In this document: positions 19,457-26,829 of the stretch, one piece after another
Position numbering within the stretch: the stretch's first letter is position 1
How the letters are laid out: each line of letters opens with the position of its first letter
Assembly (NCBI RefSeq): GCF_001281385.1
Contig: NZ_CP006911.1
Span: forward strand, 1,302,001 to 1,366,000
Source: Candidatus Pseudothioglobus singularis PS1
GTDB lineage: Bacteria; Pseudomonadota; Gammaproteobacteria; PS1; Pseudothioglobaceae
DNA length: 64,000 nt
Reading direction: 5' to 3'
The notes under the pieces: generated by a model
The model's input: only the letters and a program-made list of their open reading frames with translations
Databases searched by the model: none
What the model was told of the DNA's origin: nothing
Position numbers and translations under genes: made by a program

Positions 19457-19690
19457 TTATCTCTGTATGTGCATTTTGATTGCTGCCTCTATGATAGCTC
19501 TTGTCTTTTCATCAATTTCTATTGAAGATTCAGAGCTCATCGATGCAGAGACATTCATTGAAGGCTGAATTTTTGTTACTAACTTTGACATTAGGTTTGT
19601 AACAATAACCATCAATGCTAAAAATACAAAAACAAATCCCATACCAAACATGGTCAAAGTTATTGCATCACTTAGCAGGTTGTTATCCAT
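19457..19690 (-). CDS. oadG: Oxaloacetate decarboxylase, gamma subunit
   Basis: Small single-pass membrane protein (77 aa) that assembles the decarboxylase complex. One TM helix (about 9-34, ITLTMFGMGFVFVFLALMV) is followed by a short hydrophilic tail, which matches OadG in size and layout. It is the first gene of oadG-oadA-oadB, with 3 nt to oadA. The family is poorly conserved, so the call depends partly on context. Confidence 0.88.
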   Translation of the reverse strand: MDNNLLSDAITLTMFGMGFVFVFLALMVIVTNLMSKLVTKIQPSMNVSASMSSESSIEIDEKTRAIIEAAIKMHIQR

Positions 19691-19756
19691 TTTAAAATCC
19701 TAGTGAAAGAATGTTAATTTAATATTTTATATATGAATTACTCAATAATTCATATT

Positions 19757-19843
19757 TGGTACCAGTGGACGGGCTCGAACCGTCACTCCCGTGAAGGAAC
19801 CGGATTTTGAATCCGGCGTGTCTACCAATTCCACCACACTGGC
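19757..19843 (-). tRNA. tRNA-Leu (anticodon CAA)
   Basis: The 87-nt minus-strand sequence starts GCCAGTGTGGTGGAATTGGTAG and folds as class II. The acceptor GCCAGTG pairs with CACTGGT, the anticodon stem-loop is CCGGA-TTCAAAA-TCCGG with anticodon CAA, there is a long variable arm, and the T-arm is ACGGTTCGAGCCCGT. The CCA is encoded. It reads UUG codons. Confidence 0.95.
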
Positions 19844-19852
19844 TTAACAGGT

Positions 19853-20071
19853 TTATTTATGTCTGAAAGTAATTCTACCTTTGGTCAAATCATAAGGAGT
19901 CATTTCGACAGTTACCTTATCGCCAGGTAATATGCGTATATAGTGTTTACGAATCTTTCCTGAGATATGAGCAAGAACGCTATGTCCATTTTCTAACTCA
20001 ACTTTAAATGTTGTGTTGGGTAATTTTTCCTTTACGACACCTTCTAACTCAATGTAATCACTTTTTGACAT
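19853..20071 (-). CDS. infA: Translation initiation factor IF-1
   Basis: Essential OB-fold protein (72 aa) that binds the ribosomal A site during initiation. The sequence [48 protein letters not shown] and the C-terminal [11 protein letters not shown] follow IF-1 closely. It precedes tRNA-Leu on the same strand and has its own clear promoter upstream. Confidence 0.97.
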   Translation of the reverse strand: MSKSDYIELEGVVKEKLPNTTFKVELENGHSVLAHISGKIRKHYIRILPGDKVTVEMTPYDLTKGRITFRHK

Positions 20072-20099
20072 ATTTATATTAATTAAAAAACCAAGTAAT

Positions 20100-20128
20100 A
20101 TTATACCTAATTAGTTATTTGACGCCAA
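20100..20128 (-). promoter_or_regulatory. Sigma-70 promoter for infA
   Basis: On the minus strand TTGGCG (20128-20123), a 17-nt spacer and TATAAT (20105-20100) lie about 29 nt before the infA start. The remainder of the 148-nt gap back to the unknown gene at 20220 shows nothing else I can name. Confidence 0.72.
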
Positions 20129-20219
20129 TTGTAATACTGATAATAGGTGAACGTTCATAAAAAAATTCAAACTGAATTGAAGTATTTTATGGTTATAACG
20201 AAAACTCAAGAATGAGTGG

Positions 20220-20705
20220 TTAGTGGAAATGCCTTTTTGAGTGAACCCAGCCCTGCAGTTTTTGAAAATCTGTTTTCTTTTCTGGCTGGACAATCTTTTC
20301 AAGCTCAATTAGTCTTTCATTAAGCTCATTAAAAGCATTTGTATAATGCTTACTTTTAATAGACTCTTGATATAACTTAGATTTCAAAGTAGCTATTACA
20401 GAAACTAAATCTTGATCATTGCTAGCGTCTGTTAGCTCTGCATCACTATTCAACTTAACCTGAGTATCTTGAAAACGTTTCAAGTGCTTTGTAGCTTCAG
20501 AATCACTTTTCAAATGAGACTCGTCTATAGCTAGGTTACTTGGATTGAAGGGGATGATTCGTTCAGAAATATTTAGATCTTGAAGAGAGCCGCGGGTTGT
20601 CGGTTGTTGGACGGTGAAGCCACTAACCCCTAGCATACGCGCCACCCATGAAATTCCAAATCTTATCACCTGAACTCCTGATATAGTTTCACATATGTTA
20701 CCCAA
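20220..20705 (-). CDS. Hypothetical protein with C-terminal coiled coil
   Basis: A 161-residue protein I do not recognise. It begins MGNICETISGVQVIRFGISWVARML, a moderately hydrophobic N-terminus that is not a clear signal peptide. A polar middle and a probable helix/coiled coil (about 103-142, ALK/LYQESIKSKHYTNAFNELNERLIELEKIV) follow, and the C-terminus GWVHSKRHFH is basic. It lies 23 nt downstream of the broken hemD on the same strand, where hemX often sits, but the hydrophobic anchor and size of HemX are missing. It could be a lineage-specific gene co-transcribed with hemD. Confidence 0.5.
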   Translation of the reverse strand: MGNICETISGVQVIRFGISWVARMLGVSGFTVQQPTTRGSLQDLNISERIIPFNPSNLAIDESHLKSDSEATKHLKRFQDTQVKLNSDAELTDASNDQDLVSVIATLKSKLYQESIKSKHYTNAFNELNERLIELEKIVQPEKKTDFQKLQGWVHSKRHFH

Positions 20706-20728
20706 ACAATTTATATTTGTGCATTTTT

Positions 20729-21464
20729 TTATAACTTTTTATTAAATAAAATGCCAACAAAATCTTCATCAGAGGGATTTTGCGTAACTTCAATTTTTTT
20801 AAACCCTAAATTTTTTGCTGTGGATTTAATTCGTTCACTAAAAACAATCATTCTTCTTGATTTTAAAATCTCCAAATAGGTTGAAGAGGCACTCGAAACT
20901 AACTGAATGATATTGACTAGACTCTCATTACTTGTTGCCATAGATGCTCCATCGGGGTGATTTACAAATGACATTAAAGACTCCTTATGAATTTTGCTCA
21001 GCTTGCATGGAATTCTCTCGTAAACTTCTAGATAATCTACTTGATTAGATGCACTCAAATATTTTTTTAAAGTTTCTGAACCGCCCTTTCCTCTAACAAT
21101 TAATATTTTTCTATTCGCTAGCTCTGCACATTCTTTGATATTTAAAAGTTCTTGACTTGAGGCATTCTCTTTTGGAAAACAGTCAACTGCAATATTTTTC
21201 TTTAATAATTGATTTGCCGTTGCTGGCCCATGGCCCAACGGCAAAAACTTTAGAAGAATCACTGAATAATTCATTAAAGTGCTCTTCTGCATAACTAACT
21301 GCATTGACACTTATAAAAATAATAATATCGTATTTTTCAACAGGAGCTGCAGTCTGAATTTTGATGATCTCAAAAGCAGGAAACAAAGCATAATCAATAT
21401 TTCTGTTATTTAGAAGTAACTCTAAGTTTTTAGTTTGAGAAATGGGTCTTGTAATGAGGATCAT
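20729..21464 (-). pseudogene. hemD: Uroporphyrinogen-III synthase, frameshifted
   Basis: HemD closes and inverts hydroxymethylbilane to uroporphyrinogen III in heme synthesis. The reading frame is split. From the ATG at 21464 (MILITRPISQTKN) the N-terminal half runs to VFAVGP at about 21233 and then goes off into a stop. The C-terminal half (PATANQLLKKNIAVDCFPKENASSQELL, ILIVRGKGG, YERIPC, ending LFNKKL) is open in another frame. Removing one copy of the 7-bp direct repeat TGGGCCA (21224-21237) restores the family motif FAVGPATA in one frame. It is otherwise intact, so this is either a very recent mutation or a sequence/assembly error. Confidence 0.85.
21224..21237. repeat. Exact 7-bp tandem duplication in hemD
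   Basis: TGGCCCA occurs twice back-to-back on the plus strand (21224-21230 and 21231-21237). The unit is not a multiple of three and sits exactly at the frame break, so a duplication by replication slippage is the simplest cause. Confidence 0.9.
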
Positions 21465-21550
21465 CCATTTATTATAGATATTTGACTTTGGAAATCTAGT
21501 ATTTATCAATATCGATCTGCATTATTAGATCATTAATACGAACGTGTTTA

Positions 21551-21579
21551 TTAAAATCAAACTTCGATGACTCTATAAT
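21551..21579 (+). promoter_or_regulatory. Candidate promoter for the cation exchanger gene
   Basis: TTAAAA (21551-21556), a 17-nt spacer and TATAAT (21574-21579) lie 27 nt before the ATG at 21607, in the divergent region with hemD. The -35 box is weak (four of six consensus bases). Confidence 0.45.
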
Positions 21580-21606
21580 AAACGTTAAATTATTTTTAAC
21601 ATTACT

Positions 21607-22557
21607 ATGCTTATCTCAGTCCTATCTCTTTTAATTGGTTTCACCTTACTTGTTTGGAGTGCTGATGCATTTACAGATAATGGCGCTAAAATAGCCAGAA
21701 TATTTAACATTTCACCACTAATTATTGGCTTATTGATCTTTGGTTTTGGTACATCAGCACCAGAGATGTTAGTCTCTGGACTTGCTGCTTATGATGGTCA
21801 TCCTGAATTAAGTATTGGAAATGCATTTGGCTCAAACATTTTTAATATTGGCTTAGTACTTGCAGTTGCTGCAATTATCCATCCAGTAATTGTAGAAAAA
21901 AATGTCTTAAAAAAAGAATGGCTCTTTCTATTTTTATCCACTTTAGTTATTGGGTTCCTACTAATAGATGGCTTTTTAAGTTTTATCGATGGCTCCATTC
22001 TACTAACACTACTTCTCCTATTCTTATATTATGTTTTTAACGAGTCAAAAAAAGATAACAACCTTGAAAATGAAGTCTCTGAAGACACAAACAAGGACCA
22101 ATCCAAAGGGAAAACTTGGCTTCTCCTAATCATATCCTTAGTAATATTAGTATCCAGCGCCAGGCTTGTTGTTTGGGGCGGTACAAATCTTGCATTAGCT
22201 TTTGGAGTAAGCGACTTAATTATTGGATTAACAGTGGTTGCATTGGGAACAAGCTTGCCAGAACTAGCAGTTGCCATTAGCAGTGCTTTAAAAAAACAAC
22301 ATCAAATGATTATTGGCAATATTATTGGCTCCAATTTATGGCTCCAATTTATTTATTCATTAGGTGTTTTAGCCATTCCAGGCTTAATCCTTCCTTTTCA
22401 GATTCCTTCAGAAGTAATGAGTAGAGACTATATTTATATGCTTATCTTTACTTTGTTGATTCTTATTTTCTCTTTAAAGTTAAGAATAAGCCGGTTTGGA
22501 GGTTTAATTTTACTGACGATTCTGGCCAGTTATCTATACCAATTAGTTTGGATTTAA
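21607..22557 (+). CDS. Na+/Ca2+ exchanger family cation antiporter (YrbG-like)
   Basis: Inner-membrane antiporter (316 aa) of the CaCA superfamily. It has two inverted halves of about five TM helices each, joined by a polar charged loop (about 140-165, NESKKDNNLENEVSEDTNKDQ). The two alpha-repeat signatures are clear: FGFGTSAPEMLVSGLAA (about 43-59) and VALGTSLPELAVAISSAL (about 215-232), each followed by an IGNxxGSN-type motif (SIGNAFGSNIFNIG, IIGNIIGSNLWLQ). The ions carried are inferred from the family. Its 3' end overlaps tsaE by 10 nt. Confidence 0.9.
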   Translation: MLISVLSLLIGFTLLVWSADAFTDNGAKIARIFNISPLIIGLLIFGFGTSAPEMLVSGLAAYDGHPELSIGNAFGSNIFNIGLVLAVAAIIHPVIVEKNVLKKEWLFLFLSTLVIGFLLIDGFLSFIDGSILLTLLLLFLYYVFNESKKDNNLENEVSEDTNKDQSKGKTWLLLIISLVILVSSARLVVWGGTNLALAFGVSDLIIGLTVVALGTSLPELAVAISSALKKQHQMIIGNIIGSNLWLQFIYSLGVLAIPGLILPFQIPSEVMSRDYIYMLIFTLLILIFSLKLRISRFGGLILLTILASYLYQLVWI

Positions 22558-23006
22558 TATTAAAAAATCTCGATGATACAAAAGCACTTGGTGAAAAACT
22601 TGCAGAGTGTTGCTCAAATCTTGAATATCCTTGTGTCATATATTTGATTGGTGATCTTGGTGTTGGAAAAACGACTTTAGCTCAAAACTTTATTAAGTAC
22701 TTTGGGTTCATCAAAGTAAAAAGCCCAACTTACACCCTTGTTGAGAGTTATCAAAATGAAAATGTTGATATTCATCACTTTGATTGCTATCGATTGACAG
22801 ACCCAGAGGAATTAGAATATATCGGAATACGTGAATATCTCAAGCCTAGATGCCTTCAGCTTATTGAATGGCCAGAGCTAGGAAAGGGTGCACTAGCAAA
22901 ATCAGATATTTCAATTGAATTAAGTGGCAATGGAGATATAAGAAATGCCAAAATAACATTTCAAACTGATTTAGGTCAATCTATAAAAGAATGCGCTATT
23001 GGATAA
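22548..23006 (+). CDS. tsaE: tRNA threonylcarbamoyladenosine biosynthesis protein TsaE
   Basis: P-loop ATPase needed with TsaB/TsaD for the t6A modification of ANN-decoding tRNAs. The 152 residues show Walker A GDLGVGKTTL (35-44), SPTYTLVESY, HHFDCYRLTDPEEL and LIEWPELGKG, all typical of TsaE. The start is TTG (22548), overlapping the exchanger gene by 10 nt; no in-frame ATG occurs near the N-terminus and the Walker A position fits. It overlaps the amidase gene by 16 nt, the usual tsaE-amiC neighbourhood. Confidence 0.94.
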   Translation: MDLILKNLDDTKALGEKLAECCSNLEYPCVIYLIGDLGVGKTTLAQNFIKYFGFIKVKSPTYTLVESYQNENVDIHHFDCYRLTDPEELEYIGIREYLKPRCLQLIEWPELGKGALAKSDISIELSGNGDIRNAKITFQTDLGQSIKECAIG

Positions 23007-24112
23007 GTTTATTTTTTATTGTTTATTCTGCTTTCTCGCTTGCAGATGATAAAACGACTCTTTATGATTTTAGATACTGGTCTGCTCCAGACCATACTCG
23101 AATCGTTATTGATAAAGAAGAGGATACACTTTTTAATATCAAAAGTTTTGATGATTACCTCATTATAAGCTTTGATGATGCTGAGGTTTTATCTGAAACT
23201 TTTTCAAATCTTTTCTTTAAAGACTCTCGTATAAAAAAAGTTAGAATCAAACGCGATAAAGAAACTATTAAATTAATTGTTCATATTAATAATAAATTTA
23301 GCACTAAGCACTTCACTTTAAAGCCAAATGCAAAATACAAGTACCATCGATTGGTAGTAGATGTTATCGATTCAGAGCTCAAAATAACAAAAAAAATTAC
23401 AAAGCCTGAAGTAGTTACGCCTATACAAAATCAAAAAATTATCCTTGTCGATGCGGGTCATGGTGGTGAAGATTCGGGCGCAATTGGAAAAAACCGATCT
23501 AAAGAGAAAGATGTCAACCTGGCTATTGCTAAAAAATTAGTGGCAATCATTAATAAAAATAAGAATTTGAAGGCAGTATTAACTAGAAGTGGTGATTATT
23601 ATGTTCCACTAACAAAAAGAATTACAATCGCTCAAAAAGAAAAAGCAACAATGTTTATTTCTATTCATGCGGATGCTGTCGAAAGTCCTGTTGCGAAAGG
23701 TGCCTCTGTTTATATATTAAGTGAGAAAGGGAATAATAGTAAATTGGCAAAACAGTTGGAAACATCTCAAAACGTAGTTGATCAATTTGGAGGAGTCGAA
23801 TCAGTTATTGATAGTGACCAGTTTCTCAAAAATATTTTGAAAGATTTTTCAAGAAAGGATCGTGACATGCAATCATTTAATCTTGCAAACGAGATAATAA
23901 AACAACTTGAAAAAATTGGACCAATTCATAAAAAAGTTCCTCAGAAAGCTAACTTTGTTGTACTCAAGTCTCCCTCAATTCCCTCGGTATTAGTCGAAAC
24001 TGCCTTTATATCGAATCCAACTCAGGAAAAGAGACTCACCAACAGCAAGCAACAAACTAAAATTGCACAGTCAATCTATCAAGGCATTTTGAAATATTAC
24101 AGTACCTTATAG
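22991..24112 (+). CDS. amiC: N-acetylmuramoyl-L-alanine amidase with AMIN domain
   Basis: Periplasmic zinc amidase that splits septal peptidoglycan during cell separation. The 373 residues have a signal peptide (about 1-18, cleavage after SLA), an AMIN domain (about 25-125, septal targeting) and an Amidase_3 domain (about 150-370). Zinc and catalytic motifs are LVDAGHGGEDSGAIG, EKDVNLAIA, FISIHADAV and SVLVETAFISNP. The AMIN-amidase layout without LysM matches AmiB/AmiC types; the symbol is by closest layout. It converges with dsrK, 4 nt apart. Confidence 0.92.
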   Translation: MRYWISLFFIVYSAFSLADDKTTLYDFRYWSAPDHTRIVIDKEEDTLFNIKSFDDYLIISFDDAEVLSETFSNLFFKDSRIKKVRIKRDKETIKLIVHINNKFSTKHFTLKPNAKYKYHRLVVDVIDSELKITKKITKPEVVTPIQNQKIILVDAGHGGEDSGAIGKNRSKEKDVNLAIAKKLVAIINKNKNLKAVLTRSGDYYVPLTKRITIAQKEKATMFISIHADAVESPVAKGASVYILSEKGNNSKLAKQLETSQNVVDQFGGVESVIDSDQFLKNILKDFSRKDRDMQSFNLANEIIKQLEKIGPIHKKVPQKANFVVLKSPSIPSVLVETAFISNPTQEKRLTNSKQQTKIAQSIYQGILKYYSTL

Positions 24113-24116
24113 AAAT

Positions 24117-25655
24117 CTATGCTTCAGTATCTGAGCTTTTATTTAACACAATAGCCTCACTAACGAGCTGATGAACACTCACAATCATGTATGGGTCAAA
24201 ATCATAATTAGGGAGAACTTTAGAAAACTGTGATTTACAGATAGCGCAAATCGCAGCCAGGGTGTTTACTCCTTTTTCTTGCTCAGTCTGCTTTAGAGCA
24301 TGCATTCTTGGCTTGGCCCCCTTTATCCTCAAATCCATAAGGTCATCTGTTAAAAGCCCCCCGCCGCCGCCACAACAAAAAGTGGAGGATTTGATAGTAT
24401 TCTTTGGCATCTCTACAAAATTATTGCAGGCCGCCTTAATGACTTCTCTGGGCAAGATAAATTGCCCATTTTTAATATCCCCCATATTGCTACCTCGAGC
24501 AACATTACAGGAGTCATGAAAGGTAACTATTCGATGATCATTTCTAGATTTCTCAAAGGATAGTTTGTTTTTTTGAATTAAGTCATATGTAAATTCAATC
24601 ATATGTTGTGGCTGCGGGTAATTACTATCAAGTTGCTTTTGAAGTCTTGATGAATATTCCCCCCCCCCCCCCTCACCAATACCTGTAAGGGTATTCCAAA
24701 AACTATAAGCAACACGCCAGGCATGTCCACACTCTCCAACTATAACTCGCTTTATATTTAAATCAATAGCAGCTTTACGAATCCTTAAAGCACCTTGCCT
24801 CATTACGTCATAATTTCCTATAAACATACCAAAGTTTGCCGCCTCAGAAGCGTAAGAGCTTAATGTCCAACTCACGCCACTCTCGTGAAACACTTTGGCA
24901 TAGCCAATAAGTCCATCAATGTGAGGTTCAGCAAAAAAATCCGCTGAAGGAGTTACCATTAAAACTTCAGAGTCTTTAATATCTAAGGGAAGTTTAACAT
25001 TCACTCCAGTCTCATCTTTGATCTCATCTTCAAGGTCTTCAAGTGTATCTCTCAATGCAGGCTCAGGCATTCCTAAATTGTTTCCAATTTTATTAATCTT
25101 TCCTAAAATTTGATTAGGGTATTTTTGACCAACTCCAATGACATTCATCACTTCACGAGCAGCCATAGAAATTTCAGCTGTATCTATTCCTAAGGGACAG
25201 TAAACAGCACATCTTCGGCACTGTGAACATTGATGAAAATAGTTGTACCAATCATCAAGCATATTTTCATCAAAATCTTTAGCGCCAACTAATTTTGGAA
25301 AATACTTGCCTGCAAAAGTAAAGTGTCTTCTGTAAACGCTTCGAAAAAGATCTTGCCTTGCAACAGGCATATTTTTTGGATCTGCAGTCCCTAGATAATA
25401 ATGACATTTGTCTGTGCAAGCTCCACACTTTACACAGGCGTCTAAGAAAACTTGGACTGAACGGTATTTAGACTTGGTTTCAGCGATTTTATCAATAGCT
25501 ACTTGTTGCCAGTTATCCACTTTTTCTCCAGGAAAACCTAGGCTCTGTTGAATATCCTTACTCGCCTTAAATGGCCCATTACCCACCATTGCATCTTTCT
25601 TAATTGCTGGCACTTCAATGTATGTGGGAAGCTTTATTTGATTATCGTTAGTCAA
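24117..25655 (-). CDS. dsrK: DsrK-like heterodisulfide-reductase-type iron-sulfur protein
   Basis: Cytoplasmic face subunit of the DsrMK complex, thought to exchange electrons between the quinone pool and the DsrC disulfide. The 512 residues carry two 4Fe-4S motifs, C74/C77/C80/C84 (ACVKCGACTDKC) and C143/C146/C149/C153 (CSQCRRCAVYC), then two CCG-type cysteine-rich halves with GECGHAWR, HDSCNVARG, FCCGGGGGLL (about 423-432) and AICAICKSQ. A run of 14 G encodes EGGGGE at 328-333. It is last in gltD-dsrC-dsrM-dsrK, 5 nt after dsrM. The dsrJOP partners are absent here. Confidence 0.9.
   Translation of the reverse strand: MTNDNQIKLPTYIEVPAIKKDAMVGNGPFKASKDIQQSLGFPGEKVDNWQQVAIDKIAETKSKYRSVQVFLDACVKCGACTDKCHYYLGTADPKNMPVARQDLFRSVYRRHFTFAGKYFPKLVGAKDFDENMLDDWYNYFHQCSQCRRCAVYCPLGIDTAEISMAAREVMNVIGVGQKYPNQILGKINKIGNNLGMPEPALRDTLEDLEDEIKDETGVNVKLPLDIKDSEVLMVTPSADFFAEPHIDGLIGYAKVFHESGVSWTLSSYASEAANFGMFIGNYDVMRQGALRIRKAAIDLNIKRVIVGECGHAWRVAYSFWNTLTGIGEGGGGEYSSRLQKQLDSNYPQPQHMIEFTYDLIQKNKLSFEKSRNDHRIVTFHDSCNVARGSNMGDIKNGQFILPREVIKAACNNFVEMPKNTIKSSTFCCGGGGGLLTDDLMDLRIKGAKPRMHALKQTEQEKGVNTLAAICAICKSQFSKVLPNYDFDPYMIVSVHQLVSEAIVLNKSSDTEA
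24659..24672. repeat. 14-base G (minus) / C (plus) homopolymer inside dsrK
   Basis: The minus strand reads GGTGA, then 14 G, then AATATT. As sequenced it is in frame (GAG GGG GGG GGG GGG GAA). In such AT-rich DNA a mononucleotide G run of this length is striking and prone to slippage. Confidence 0.95.
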
Positions 25656-25660
25656 AATTA

Positions 25661-26431
25661 TTATGTCTTATCATTATTATTTTCGATATCTATTTTTGAA
25701 CTTTGTTCCTTTTTTAATGCCCAATCAGATATATGTCTTTTTTTACGTGCATTATCCACTTGATTGAATGTAGGTGAAAAAAATATTCCTGGACCATGAA
25801 GGAGTTTAGAAATAGGGAAAATTGCAATGAGGCAAAAGACAGGGAATATATGGGCCATAAAAATCATTTCTTTTGGGAGTTCAGACCAATTAAAAGTAAT
25901 CAAACCACTTGCAAAATTAGTTACTAATAACATATTTGGATGATTATTACCAAAAGTCATTAACATTCCAGTAGCAGTGATAAAGATCAAAACCAAAAGC
26001 ATGAGATAGTCGGAAGGAGAAGAAATATATCTGACCCTATCAACAAATAATCTTCGACTTAATAATCCAATCAAGCCAAAAAATAGCAGGTAGGACGAAT
26101 ATTTAAAGACCTCAGTTTTATAGAGCACCAGAGGGACCTCTCCTGGCCAAAAGTAAGGTAAATGACGAAAAAAAAGAAGGACGAGTGCAAAATGAAAACT
26201 CCATCCAAAAAGCCAAGTCCACTTGTTTGATTTATAAAGACTTGAAAATAAAAAAATCTCTTTCAAATACCTTAAGATGACTCCAGATTTATTTAATGAG
26301 GCTGGTGCGATAGGTATCTTAAGAGGAGCTGGAGTATTCCAATACTGCACTAATTTATAAGAAACACCTACTACAAAGATGAGTGCAGAGAAATAAAAAA
26401 AGAACGTAAAAAGAATACTTATCAACGACAT
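25661..26431 (-). CDS. dsrM: DsrM-like membrane cytochrome b subunit
   Basis: Inner-membrane subunit (256 aa), homologous to nitrate reductase gamma, that links DsrK to the quinone pool. About six hydrophobic helices are visible (about 3-26, 73-92, 110-126, 139-158, 190-210 and a shorter one). Candidate heme-ligand histidines lie in GWSFHFALVLLFFRHLPYF and IFMAHIFPV. The C-terminal tail is polar (ARKKRHISDWALKKEQSS). Position between dsrC and dsrK and the family topology support the call. Confidence 0.87.
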   Translation of the reverse strand: MSLISILFTFFFYFSALIFVVGVSYKLVQYWNTPAPLKIPIAPASLNKSGVILRYLKEIFLFSSLYKSNKWTWLFGWSFHFALVLLFFRHLPYFWPGEVPLVLYKTEVFKYSSYLLFFGLIGLLSRRLFVDRVRYISSPSDYLMLLVLIFITATGMLMTFGNNHPNMLLVTNFASGLITFNWSELPKEMIFMAHIFPVFCLIAIFPISKLLHGPGIFFSPTFNQVDNARKKRHISDWALKKEQSSKIDIENNNDKT

Positions 26432-26489
26432 ATGACTTTACCTCTTATTAAATTGGAGGTCATTTCTTCTTAAAGCCGCCAAGCTTTCC

Positions 26490-26813
26490 TCAAACGCAGC
26501 CAGTTGGTTTTGGTAAGCCAGCGAATCGACAGCCTTGCTTTGCAGGACCATATGGAAAAAGTGAATATAGATAACGTGAATTACCTTTATCATTTCCAAG
26601 TTTTTTTGCAATAGCTTTTGTAAGAACTCTAACAGCCGGGGCAAATTCATACTCCTTATAATAATCTTGAAGGAAATTAATGACCTCCCAGTGCTCTGGT
26701 GAGAGCTCTATACCATCCTCTTCAGACATAGCATTTGCTATCTCACGCGTCCAGTCAGTTTCATTAAGCAAGTAACCCTCTTCATCTACTTCAGCACCCA
26801 ATATTTCAGCCAT
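26490..26813 (-). CDS. dsrC: DsrC sulfur carrier protein
   Basis: Small cytoplasmic protein (107 aa) that carries sulfur as a trisulfide between sulfite reductase and DsrMK. It shows WTREIANAMSEEDGIELSPEHW and the swinging C-terminal arm YGPAKQGCRFAGLPKPTGCV with both redox cysteines, C95 and the penultimate C106, ten residues apart. Both are required for true DsrC function, whereas TusE-type relatives keep only the last. It lies between gltD and dsrM. Its partner DsrAB is not in the window. Confidence 0.93.
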   Translation of the reverse strand: MAEILGAEVDEEGYLLNETDWTREIANAMSEEDGIELSPEHWEVINFLQDYYKEYEFAPAVRVLTKAIAKKLGNDKGNSRYLYSLFPYGPAKQGCRFAGLPKPTGCV

Positions 26814-26829
26814 ATCTACGATCGAACCT

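Noticed and set aside
20111-20308. 65-aa ORF overlapping the unknown gene behind hemD
   Set aside because: It has no motif, overlaps the more plausible 161-aa frame, and covers the infA promoter region.
24361-24385. GC-rich CCCCCCGCCGCCGCC stretch in dsrK as a second slippage tract
   Set aside because: It encodes the conserved CCGGGGG of the CCG iron-sulfur domain, so the base run is explained by the protein motif.
26438-26650. Small ORF overlapping the end of dsrC on the same strand
   Set aside because: It is an alternative frame inside dsrC; the dsrC frame carries the two conserved cysteines.
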